A stretch of DNA of 34,635 bases from CAZFRF01 sp964540925 (GTDB taxonomy: Bacteria; Patescibacteriota; Microgenomatia; Levybacterales; UBA12049). A model generated the notes under the pieces. The model ran no database searches. It was not told where the DNA came from and worked only from the letters and a program-made list of their open reading frames with translations. Below are positions 1 through 5,815 of the stretch, piece after piece. Both the position numbers and the translations under genes were made by a program. Location of the stretch: NCBI GenBank assembly GCA_964540925.1, contig CAZIOR010000005.1, positions 1 through 34,635 of the forward strand. Reading direction: 5' to 3'. How positions within the stretch are numbered: position 1 is the first letter of the stretch; the number at the start of each line of letters is the position of its first letter.

Positions 1-57
1 ACTCCGGGCATATGTATATTTTATACGAAAAAAAGTGGAACTATGTCAAGTAGTCTT

Positions 58-70
58 ACTGTATCACAGT
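58..70. promoter_or_regulatory. Perfect 13-bp palindrome between -35 and -10 of uvrB
   Basis: ACTGT-ATC-ACAGT is a perfect inverted repeat (5-bp arms, 3-bp centre) just upstream of the extended -10 of uvrB. Its place suits a repressor operator, and uvrB is SOS-controlled in many bacteria. The half-sites resemble the CTGT/ACAG halves of the enterobacterial LexA box, but that box has 8 bp between halves and this has 3. Identity as a LexA site is therefore doubtful; it is recorded as a candidate operator only. Confidence 0.3.
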
Positions 71-71
71 G

Positions 72-80
72 TGTTAAAAT
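72..80 (+). promoter_or_regulatory. Extended -10 promoter of uvrB
   Basis: TGT followed by TAAAAT (hexamer 75-80) forms an extended -10 element. It ends 6 nt before the ATG at 87, so transcription should start at or next to the A of the start codon and give a leaderless mRNA. No good -35 is visible 17 nt upstream; the TGn extension may compensate. No Shine-Dalgarno sequence precedes the ATG. Confidence 0.6.
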
Positions 81-86
81 TAGCGT

Positions 87-2075
87 ATGCAATTTAAACT
101 AAAGTCAGATTTTAAACCTACTGGAGATCAACCTCAGGCAATAGAAAAACTATCTCAAGGTTTTCAAGAAAATAAACATCATCAAGTTCTACTTGGTGTA
201 ACTGGTAGTGGTAAGACTTTTACCATGGCAAACATGATTCAAAAGATTCAAAAGCCTACCTTGATTATTTCCCATAATAAAACATTAGCTGGGCAACTCT
301 ATCAAGAATTCAGAGATTTTTTTCCTGAAAATGCAGTTTCCTACTTTGTTTCATATTACGATTTTTATCAACCTGAGGCATATATTCCCTCTTCAGACAC
401 ATATATTGAAAAAGAAGTTGAAATTAACGAAGAAATAGATAAATTGAGGCTTGCCGCAACAACTAATCTTTTAACCAGAAAAGATGTAATTGTCGTTGCA
501 TCAGTATCTTGTATATATAATCTTGGCTCCCCTATTGAATATGGCAAATTTATTCTCGAACTTAAACCTGGTGTAAAGCTTGAGCAAAGAGATATTTTAG
601 TTAGGCTTGCTGATTTACAGTATGAAAGAAATGATTATTCGTTCCAAAGAGGCAGTTTTAGAGTAAGAGGCGAAGATATTGATCTTTTTCCCTCATATAG
701 TGATTTAGGACTTAGAATTAGTACTTTGAATGGCAAGATTAAGCATATTATTGAATTCGATCCTTTAACTGGCGACAATTTGCGAATACTAGAAGGTACT
801 GTCATTTATCCAGCTAAACATTATATGACTGATCCAACAACCTATCCAAATGTTTTCCCACAAATAAAAAAAGATCTAGATGAACAAGTTGCTAAATTTA
901 AAAAAGATGGCAAATTAATTGAAGCTCAAAGAATTGCTCAAAGAACCAATTTTGACTTAGACATGATTAGGGAAATTGGTTATGTTAATGGAATTGAAAA
1001 TTATTCAAGATATTTCGATGGTAGAAAACCTGGAGACGCTCCATATTCACTACTTGAATATTTTAGGGCTTGTGATTCAGATTATCTAACAATAATTGAT
1101 GAATCTCATATTACCCTTCCCCAAATTAGGGGAATGTACAACGGTGACAGAGCTAGAAAAGAAAACTTAATAAACTATGGCTTTAGACTCCCCTCAGCAC
1201 TAGATAATAGACCTTTAAAGTATGAAGAATTTGCAACTAGAGTTAAAAATTTAGTTTATGTTTCTGCAACTCCAAATGACTACGAATTATCTTTAGCCAA
1301 AGAATATGATGGTATCGCAGAACAGTTAATTAGACCAACTGGGTTAGTAGATCCTGAAGTTACTGTTAAACCAAGCAAAGGACAAATTGAAGATTTAATT
1401 TTAGAAATTGAAAAAACAGTCAAAAATAAACAAAGAGTTTTGGTTACAACCTTGACTAAGAGAATGGCAGAAGAGCTTTCAAGTTATTTAATGGAAAGAA
1501 ATATAAAAGTTTCTTACCTTCATTCAGATATTGAGACTTTAAAGCGCCAAGATGTTTTAGACAGACTAAGAGAAGGAGAATACGACGTTTTAATAGGTAT
1601 TAATTTACTAAGAGAAGGATTAGATCTTCCTGAAGTCTCGTTAGTTGCAATAATTGACGCAGATAAAGAAGGATTTTTAAGAAGTAGAAGCGCATTAATT
1701 CAAACTATGGGAAGAGCTGCTAGAAATGTTGATTCAAGAGTAATTATGTATGCGGACAAAATTACTGGCTCAATGCAAGCTGCAATTGATGAAGTTGAAA
1801 GAAGAAGAAAGATTCAAATGGAATACAATAAAAAACACAATATTACACCAACAACAATTTCTAAATCTATTAGAGCAAGGCTCGTTGAAGAACAAATTGA
1901 AGAAGAAAAGCAAGCAAACTATCTCTTATCTCTTCAATCAAAAGAAATACTACTTCCTGATGAAAAAGAAAAATTAATTAAAAAATTAACTAGCCAAATG
2001 CGAGAAGCAGCTAAAGAATTGGATTTTGAAACAGCAACTATTCTTAGAGACCAAATCCGCCAACTAAAGAAATAG
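87..2075 (+). CDS. uvrB: Excinuclease ABC subunit B
   Basis: UvrB is the damage-verifying helicase-like subunit of nucleotide excision repair; it receives DNA from UvrA2 and recruits UvrC. The 662-aa length is normal for the family. Visible are the Walker A motif GVTGSGKT (residues 37-44), the beta-hairpin region beginning YYDFYQPEAYIP that inserts between the DNA strands, the DESH Walker B box, helicase motifs in the second RecA domain (VLVTTLTKRMAEEL, GINLLREGLDLPE, QTMGRAARN), and a C-terminal UVR domain (REAAKELDFETA) that contacts UvrC. The ATG at 87 is supported by a -10 element 6 nt upstream and by the conserved N-terminus. It is the first gene of its unit and has no visible Shine-Dalgarno sequence. 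Identification is essentially certain. Confidence 0.98.
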   Translation: MQFKLKSDFKPTGDQPQAIEKLSQGFQENKHHQVLLGVTGSGKTFTMANMIQKIQKPTLIISHNKTLAGQLYQEFRDFFPENAVSYFVSYYDFYQPEAYIPSSDTYIEKEVEINEEIDKLRLAATTNLLTRKDVIVVASVSCIYNLGSPIEYGKFILELKPGVKLEQRDILVRLADLQYERNDYSFQRGSFRVRGEDIDLFPSYSDLGLRISTLNGKIKHIIEFDPLTGDNLRILEGTVIYPAKHYMTDPTTYPNVFPQIKKDLDEQVAKFKKDGKLIEAQRIAQRTNFDLDMIREIGYVNGIENYSRYFDGRKPGDAPYSLLEYFRACDSDYLTIIDESHITLPQIRGMYNGDRARKENLINYGFRLPSALDNRPLKYEEFATRVKNLVYVSATPNDYELSLAKEYDGIAEQLIRPTGLVDPEVTVKPSKGQIEDLILEIEKTVKNKQRVLVTTLTKRMAEELSSYLMERNIKVSYLHSDIETLKRQDVLDRLREGEYDVLIGINLLREGLDLPEVSLVAIIDADKEGFLRSRSALIQTMGRAARNVDSRVIMYADKITGSMQAAIDEVERRRKIQMEYNKKHNITPTTISKSIRARLVEEQIEEEKQANYLLSLQSKEILLPDEKEKLIKKLTSQMREAAKELDFETATILRDQIRQLKK

Positions 2076-2076
2076 T

Positions 2077-2105
2077 TTGACTCCATAATCTAAATTCACT
2101 ATAAT
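2077..2105 (+). promoter_or_regulatory. Near-consensus sigma70 promoter before the 76-aa gene
   Basis: TTGACT (2077-2082), a 17-nt spacer and TATAAT (2100-2105), one of the closest matches to the sigma70 consensus in the window. The -35 begins one base after the last base of the uvrB stop codon. The -10 ends 10 nt before the ATG at 2116, predicting a leader of only about 3-4 nt. Confidence 0.8.
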
Positions 2106-2115
2106 TGCAAATCTT

Positions 2116-2346
2116 ATGAATAGACCAGAAGTATTAAATGTTCATAGAAACGGGTATAAAGAAAGAAGAGCGCGTGCAGGATTCCACGCAATTCCTACAT
2201 GCGAATTCCCTGTTGCGCCTTATACTAATAAATTAATACATAGTCCAGTAGAATTGTTACCTTTAAAACCCTCCCGAATTTGGGCAAAAGTTTTTGATAG
2301 ACATCACAGACAACCTCATTTAGGAGAAGTAGTTACAGAAAGTTAA
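2116..2346 (+). CDS. Small basic protein of unknown function (76 aa)
   Basis: I do not recognise this family. The product is basic and soluble-looking, with no signal peptide or membrane segment. It has an Arg/Lys-rich stretch near the N-terminus (YKERRARAGF), one Cys (PTCEFPV), several Pro, and a His/Arg-rich tail (FDRHHRQPHLGE). That composition would fit a nucleic-acid- or ribosome-associated protein, but this is only a guess. The gene sits alone between uvrB and the convergent rplS. Support for it being real comes from the near-consensus promoter 10 nt upstream of its ATG, its fit to the gap, and protein-like composition. It does not match ribosomal protein L31 or any other small ribosomal protein I can recall. 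No terminator hairpin is visible in the 41 nt before rplS. Confidence 0.6.
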   Translation: MNRPEVLNVHRNGYKERRARAGFHAIPTCEFPVAPYTNKLIHSPVELLPLKPSRIWAKVFDRHHRQPHLGEVVTES

Positions 2347-2387
2347 TTTTAAAAATTTGCCGCAGATACTTACTGAATTTCGGAGAA

Positions 2388-2675
2388 TTAATTAAGCTTT
2401 TTATTTCTTAAATAATAAAGTTTTGCTCTTCTAACCTTGGATTTAATATGTCCCTTAACTACTGTTTTTTCAATGTTTGGAGACATTACTGGAAAAATTC
2501 TTTCTACTCCAATTTCACCAACCATTTTTCTAACTGTAAAAGTTTTATTATCGCCTCTACCTTTTATCTTTAAGACAACACCTTCAAAAACCTGAATTCT
2601 GGTTTTTTCACCTTCAGTAACTTTTTGAAAAACTCTTACTACGTCACCTGGAACGAAATCAATTTTTGCAATCAT
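2388..2675 (-). CDS. rplS: 50S ribosomal protein L19
   Basis: L19 sits on the 50S face that meets the 30S subunit. The family signature is clear: FVPGDVVRV near the N-terminus, EGEKTRIQVFEGVVL, FTVRKM, GVERIFPVMSP, and the C-terminal KVRRAKLYYLR. An in-frame ATG two codons upstream (2681) is less likely to be the start: the TATAAT of its own promoter ends at 2683, one base before that ATG, so transcription would begin about 7 nt later, at the ATG at 2675. That gives a 95-aa product, slightly short at the N-terminus compared with typical bacterial L19. The gene lies downstream of pyrG on the same strand and converges with the 76-aa gene. Confidence 0.96.
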   Translation of the reverse strand: MIAKIDFVPGDVVRVFQKVTEGEKTRIQVFEGVVLKIKGRGDNKTFTVRKMVGEIGVERIFPVMSPNIEKTVVKGHIKSKVRRAKLYYLRNKKLN

Positions 2676-2682
2676 AGGCATT

Positions 2683-2711
2683 ATTATACCCTAAATTGTT
2701 TTTAAGCTCAA
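2683..2711 (-). promoter_or_regulatory. Sigma70 promoter of rplS
   Basis: Read on the minus strand: TTGAGC (2711-2706), 17-nt spacer, TATAAT (2688-2683). The -10 ends 7 nt before the ATG at 2675, so the transcript should be leaderless and should exclude the upstream ATG at 2681. The promoter fills the short gap between the pyrG stop and rplS. Confidence 0.75.
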
Positions 2712-2719
2712 GAATTAGT

Positions 2720-4384
2720 TTAGACAAGTGAATCAATGAATTCCAGGAAGATTGGATGAGGTCTTAAAGGCCTACTTTTATACTCTGGATGTCCTTGGGT
2801 ACCAACATAAAAAGGATGATCTTTTTTAGGAAGCTCTATTATTTCAACTAAGTTTTCTTTTTTAGACCTTGCGCTTATAACCAGACCGTTTTTCTCAAAT
2901 TCTTTGGCAAATTCGTTATTAAATTCATATCTGTGTCTGTGGCGCTCACTAGTTAAATTAGTAGCTTTTTGTTTAAAACCAGAATATTTTGCATAAATAT
3001 CCCAAGCTCTAGTTCCTTTTTTAACAATAGCCTCCCATCCTCCTAAACGCATTGTACCGCCAAATTGCTTATTAGCTACCAAATCTCTTTGGCTAGCAAT
3101 GAAATGAATAACTGGGTGTTTGGTTTTTTTATTTTCTTCAGTATTTGCGTCTTTAAAACCTAGAACATCTCTAGCAAAAGCTATTACTGCAAGCTGCATT
3201 CCATAGCAGAGCCCAAGATAGGGAATTTTATTAATCCTAGCAAAACTGGCAGCCTTTATCATGCCTTCTGCTCCTCTTTCTCCCCAACCAATTGGGACAA
3301 TTATGCCGTTTAAGTTTTCTATCTCACCGAAAACTTTTTCTGCTCCTTCTTTTTCTACTCTTTCAGCATCAACCCAAACTGTTTCAACTTTAACATTTTT
3401 TTTCCAACTTGCATGATCCAATGCGTCAAAAAGCGCAGCATATGAATCTTTGAGTTGATATTCACCTGTTCCAAAATATTTTCCTACAATTGCCACCTTT
3501 GCTGTTTTCTTTTGAGACTTAGTGCTGTCTACGAATGTTTTCCAAGCAGTTAAATTAGGCTCTTTAATCTTTAAGCCTAGCTTTTGCAAAATCCTCTTAT
3601 GCATATTTTGTTTATATAAAACAAAAGGGATTTCATAAACACTACCTAAATCAGGTGAGGAAATTACATCTTCTTTATGAATATTGCAAAAAAGAGCTAA
3701 CCTATCTTTCCTTCTTTGATCTAAATATTTTTCTCCCCTTGTTACTAAAAAGTCAGGTTGAATTCCCATAGTGTTTAACATCCTAACTGAAAGTTGGGTT
3801 GGCTTAGTTTTCGGTTCTCCTAAATGTCCAGGGGTTGGAACGTAGCTAACATGAATATGAATAACATCTTTTGGTCTTTTTAAGGTAAGCATTCTTGAGG
3901 CTTCATAAAAAAGTGCATTTTGATATTCCCCTGCAGTTCCACCCAATTCAACAATGATAATATCCGGATTGTCTTTGTCTTCAAGTATCTTTATTCTTCG
4001 CAAGATTTCATCGGTAATGTTGGGAATTGCTTCGACATCTTCTCCGTTATATTCAAATCTTCTTTCTCTGTCTATTACTGTTTTATAGATTTTACCCATG
4101 GTAACAAAATTATCTTTGCCCATATCTATATCAAGATATTTTTCATAGGTTCCTAAATCCATATCTCCTTCCGTACCATCTTCACAAAGGAACGGATCGC
4201 CATGTTCTATGGGATTAATAGTTCCAGCATCTACATTCAAATAATTCTCGAATTTAATTGGAGAAATCTTGAAACCTGCTGATTTTAAAATTAAGGCGAT
4301 TGAGGCGGCGGTAGTACCTTTTCCGATTCCGGAAATTACTCCACCAGAAACAAAGATATATTTTGTAGATTTTTTACTGGGCAC
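2720..4384 (-). CDS. pyrG: CTP synthase, divergent
   Basis: PyrG makes CTP from UTP, ATP and glutamine (last step of pyrimidine nucleotide synthesis). The N-terminal amidoligase domain has the P-loop-like GGVISGIGKGTTAAS, an acidic EDGTEGDMDLGTYEKY block and VELGGTAGE, corresponding to the Mg-binding Asp and Glu regions of the family. The C-terminal class I glutaminase domain has the nucleophile motif GLCYGMQLAV and a His-Glu pair in QGHPEY, followed by SRPLRPHP. Several usually constant blocks are altered: ENYLNVDAG where DPYINVDPG is usual, GEYQN for GDIES, and QGHPE for QFHPE. Length is 554 aa, slightly long. The start is a GTG supported by a promoter whose -10 ends 5 nt upstream. Neighbours are the NUDIX gene upstream and rplS downstream. 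Confidence 0.95.
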   Translation of the reverse strand: MPSKKSTKYIFVSGGVISGIGKGTTAASIALILKSAGFKISPIKFENYLNVDAGTINPIEHGDPFLCEDGTEGDMDLGTYEKYLDIDMGKDNFVTMGKIYKTVIDRERRFEYNGEDVEAIPNITDEILRRIKILEDKDNPDIIIVELGGTAGEYQNALFYEASRMLTLKRPKDVIHIHVSYVPTPGHLGEPKTKPTQLSVRMLNTMGIQPDFLVTRGEKYLDQRRKDRLALFCNIHKEDVISSPDLGSVYEIPFVLYKQNMHKRILQKLGLKIKEPNLTAWKTFVDSTKSQKKTAKVAIVGKYFGTGEYQLKDSYAALFDALDHASWKKNVKVETVWVDAERVEKEGAEKVFGEIENLNGIIVPIGWGERGAEGMIKAASFARINKIPYLGLCYGMQLAVIAFARDVLGFKDANTEENKKTKHPVIHFIASQRDLVANKQFGGTMRLGGWEAIVKKGTRAWDIYAKYSGFKQKATNLTSERHRHRYEFNNEFAKEFEKNGLVISARSKKENLVEIIELPKKDHPFYVGTQGHPEYKSRPLRPHPIFLEFIDSLV

Positions 4385-4389
4385 GATTT

Positions 4390-4418
4390 ACTATATCAAA
4401 TGAATTTTTTGCCGTCAA
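4390..4418 (-). promoter_or_regulatory. Sigma70 promoter of pyrG
   Basis: Read on the minus strand: TTGACG (4418-4413), 17-nt spacer, TATAGT (4395-4390). The -10 ends 5 nt before the GTG start at 4384, predicting a leaderless mRNA. The -35 begins 3 nt after the stop codon of the NUDIX reading frame. Confidence 0.75.
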
Positions 4419-4421
4419 TTA

Positions 4422-4867
4422 CTATTTTTGATATTTCTTGAAAAACTGAGGATATTTTTTCATTGTAAATCTTACACCTGAATGTAAAGGGCGTGGTAAA
4501 GCCGTTAATTTAAATATTGAAATTTCATCAAACTTTTCTGGCTCAGTAATCTTAGCTTTTTTAATATCAACTTTAACAAAAAATGGAACTACCACCAATG
4601 AGTTTTTTTACCATCTATTACTCTAATTATTGAATGAGCAGGTAGTTGTTCTTGAATTTTTCCATTTACACCGTATTCTTCTTTAACTTCCCTAAGAACT
4701 GCTTCTTCTAAGCTTTCTCCAAAGTCTACTTTCCCACCACCAAAATCCCAATTACCTCTTTCATCTCGTGCTTTAGAGCTTCTTTTGTGCAGCAAAAAAT
4801 TTCCTTTACCATCATTACAATAGAAAGGTGTAGTAAGGGCAATATAATCAAAACCGGGCTTTAGCAT
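4422..4867 (-). pseudogene. NUDIX hydrolase with a -1 frameshift
   Basis: A NUDIX-family pyrophosphohydrolase split by a frameshift. The first frame runs from the ATG at 4867 to a TAG at 4591-4589 (92 aa) and holds a perfect Nudix box: G-x5-E-x7-REVKEEYGV, beginning GGGKVDFGES. Right after THWW the frame stops. In the -1 frame the protein continues without a break (VVPFFVKVD, TEPEKFDEIS, LPRPLHSGV) to a TAG at 4424-4422, adding 56 codons. That gives about 148 aa, a normal size for the family. Adding one G near 4592 restores a single frame. It may be a true inactivation, a population variant or a sequencing error; no convincing slippery heptamer was found. The catalytic box lies wholly in the first part, but the C-terminal sheet and helix are in the second. 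The ATG lies 7 nt from the tRNA-Gly discriminator base. Confidence 0.85.
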
Positions 4868-4871
4868 AACT

Positions 4872-4945
4872 TGGAGCGGGATACGAGAATCGAACTCGCG
4901 TCTCTTCCTTGGGAAGGAAATATTCTACCACTGAACCAATCCCGC
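4872..4945 (-). tRNA. tRNA-Gly (anticodon CCC)
   Basis: Full cloverleaf on the minus strand: acceptor GCGGGAT paired with ATCCCGC, D-arm with GGTTCAGTGG, anticodon stem TTTCC/GGAAG around the loop TTCCCAA (anticodon CCC), T-loop TTCGATT. The discriminator is U, as usual for bacterial tRNA-Gly, followed by an encoded CCA. It reads GGG codons. The NUDIX gene starts 4 nt after the CCA. Confidence 0.93.
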
Positions 4946-4953
4946 ATAGGAAG

Positions 4954-4982
4954 ATTATAACTCAATCTAAATGAGTTTGGAA
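4954..4982 (-). promoter_or_regulatory. Probable promoter of tRNA-Gly
   Basis: On the minus strand TATAAT (4959-4954) ends 8 nt before the tRNA 5' end. The matching -35 position (TTCCAA, 4982-4977, 17-nt spacer) is weak. The unit probably also transcribes the NUDIX gene. Confidence 0.55.
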
Positions 4983-5001
4983 TTTCTCGTTAACACACTG
5001 G

Positions 5002-5634
5002 TTATCTAGGTAGGACAATTGTATTATCTGCGTGAATTAAATTAGGATCTGTTAATTTATTAACTCTTGCAATTTCTACCCATTTGTAACCATCTCCGTA
5101 CGCTCTAACTGCAATATGCCACAAATCATCGCCTCTTTGGATCTTATAAGATCTTCCAGCGATTCTTCCCATGTCGCCTGCAACTGGTTGAGTTGTAGGT
5201 GTTGGTGTGATTTGAGCAACTTCTGCTGTTCTTTGTTTTACATTAGGCAACGTGAGTTTGGTGCCTGCAAATAAAACGCTTGGATTTTCCAGTTTATTTG
5301 TATTTGCGATATCAATCCAATTGTATCCTGAACCATAAACATTTTGTGCAATATGCCACAAATCATCGCCGCTTTTGACAATGTAAGTTTTGAATTTAAG
5401 TGAACCAAATTGTTCTTGCTCAATTGACGTGGATGTAGAGCTAGTCTCTTGCATCATTTTATTTCTTTCTTTTAAGAAAGAGAAAATGAGAATAACAGAG
5501 ATAACTACAACAACTGCTCCTAAGAATAAACTTGTGTAAGATTCTCCCCATTTAATTTGAGAGAGAAAATTATTATTTTTCTTAACTTCTTTAACAGAAG
5601 TTTTCGCAACTGTTTTCTTTTTTGTTTTTGCCAT
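5002..5634 (-). CDS. Membrane-anchored protein with two LysM domains
   Basis: The 210-aa product has a Lys-rich cytoplasmic N-terminus (about 1-35), one hydrophobic segment (about 36-52, LGAVVVVISVILIFSF) acting as a signal anchor, a Ser/Thr-rich linker, and two LysM modules (about 82-132 and 161-210), each with GDDLWHIA and a closing LP. A Thr/Pro hinge (TPTPTTQP) separates them. LysM binds the N-acetylglucosamine of peptidoglycan, so the protein probably tethers the membrane to the cell wall; no catalytic domain is present. The start is set by a strong Shine-Dalgarno AAAGGAGG (5646-5639) 4 nt before the ATG. The gene follows tRNA-Asp by 45 nt without a visible promoter of its own, so the two are likely cotranscribed. 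Confidence 0.9.
   Translation of the reverse strand: MAKTKKKTVAKTSVKEVKKNNNFLSQIKWGESYTSLFLGAVVVVISVILIFSFLKERNKMMQETSSTSTSIEQEQFGSLKFKTYIVKSGDDLWHIAQNVYGSGYNWIDIANTNKLENPSVLFAGTKLTLPNVKQRTAEVAQITPTPTTQPVAGDMGRIAGRSYKIQRGDDLWHIAVRAYGDGYKWVEIARVNKLTDPNLIHADNTIVLPR
5110..5370. repeat. Two identical 24-bp copies inside the LysM gene
   Basis: Positions 5110-5133 and 5347-5370 are identical over 24 bp. Each encodes the GDDLWHIA core of one LysM module; the offset is 237 bp (79 codons). Identity including third codon positions suggests a fairly recent internal duplication or conversion between the two modules. Confidence 0.8.
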
Positions 5635-5679
5635 TTTGCCTCCTTTCTGAGCAGAAGAAATTATGTAGTTTGGGACAAG

Positions 5680-5754
5680 CGGGATGGACGGGACTCGAAC
5701 CCGCGACCTCCTCCGTGACAGGGAGGCGCTCTAACCAAACTGAGCTACCACCCC
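5680..5754 (-). tRNA. tRNA-Asp (anticodon GTC)
   Basis: Cloverleaf on the minus strand: acceptor GGGGTGG with CCATCCC (one G-U pair), D-arm GCTC...GAGC, anticodon stem CCTCC/GGAGG around CTGTCAC (anticodon GTC), T-arm GCGGG-TTCGAGT-CCCGT, discriminator G. CCA is not encoded (the next bases are CTT). The LysM gene follows 45 nt downstream. Confidence 0.94.
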
Positions 5755-5765
5755 AAACTGTTCGT

Positions 5766-5794
5766 ATCTTAACAAAAATTTGAATTATCTTCAA
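5766..5794 (-). promoter_or_regulatory. Promoter of tRNA-Asp / LysM unit
   Basis: On the minus strand TTGAAG (5794-5789), 17-nt spacer, TAAGAT (5771-5766). The -10 ends 11 nt before the tRNA 5' end. It overlaps the oppositely directed polX promoter by 15 bp. Confidence 0.6.
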
Positions 5795-5808
5795 GGCTCT
5801 GGTATGAT
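5780..5808 (+). promoter_or_regulatory. Sigma70 promoter of polX
   Basis: TTGAAT (5780-5785), 17-nt spacer, TATGAT (5803-5808). The -10 ends 7 nt before the ATG at 5816, which predicts a leaderless mRNA and rules out the upstream in-frame TTG at 5780 and ATG at 5804, both of which lie inside the promoter. Confidence 0.75.
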
Positions 5809-5815
5809 TTTTCCA

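Noticed and set aside
2347..2387. Bidirectional terminator between the 76-aa gene and rplS
   Set aside because: The 41-nt gap is AT-rich but shows no convincing GC stem followed by a T-run on either strand.
4589..4610. Programmed -1 frameshifting in the NUDIX gene at the A7 run
   Set aside because: In the reading frame the run gives T-AAA-AAA rather than a classical X-XXY-YYZ heptamer, and no clear downstream pseudoknot or Shine-Dalgarno stimulator was seen. A missing base is simpler.
5780..5815. Upstream starts for polX (TTG at 5780, ATG at 5804)
   Set aside because: Both fall inside the promoter hexamers; transcription should start near 5815-5816, so they would not be in the mRNA.
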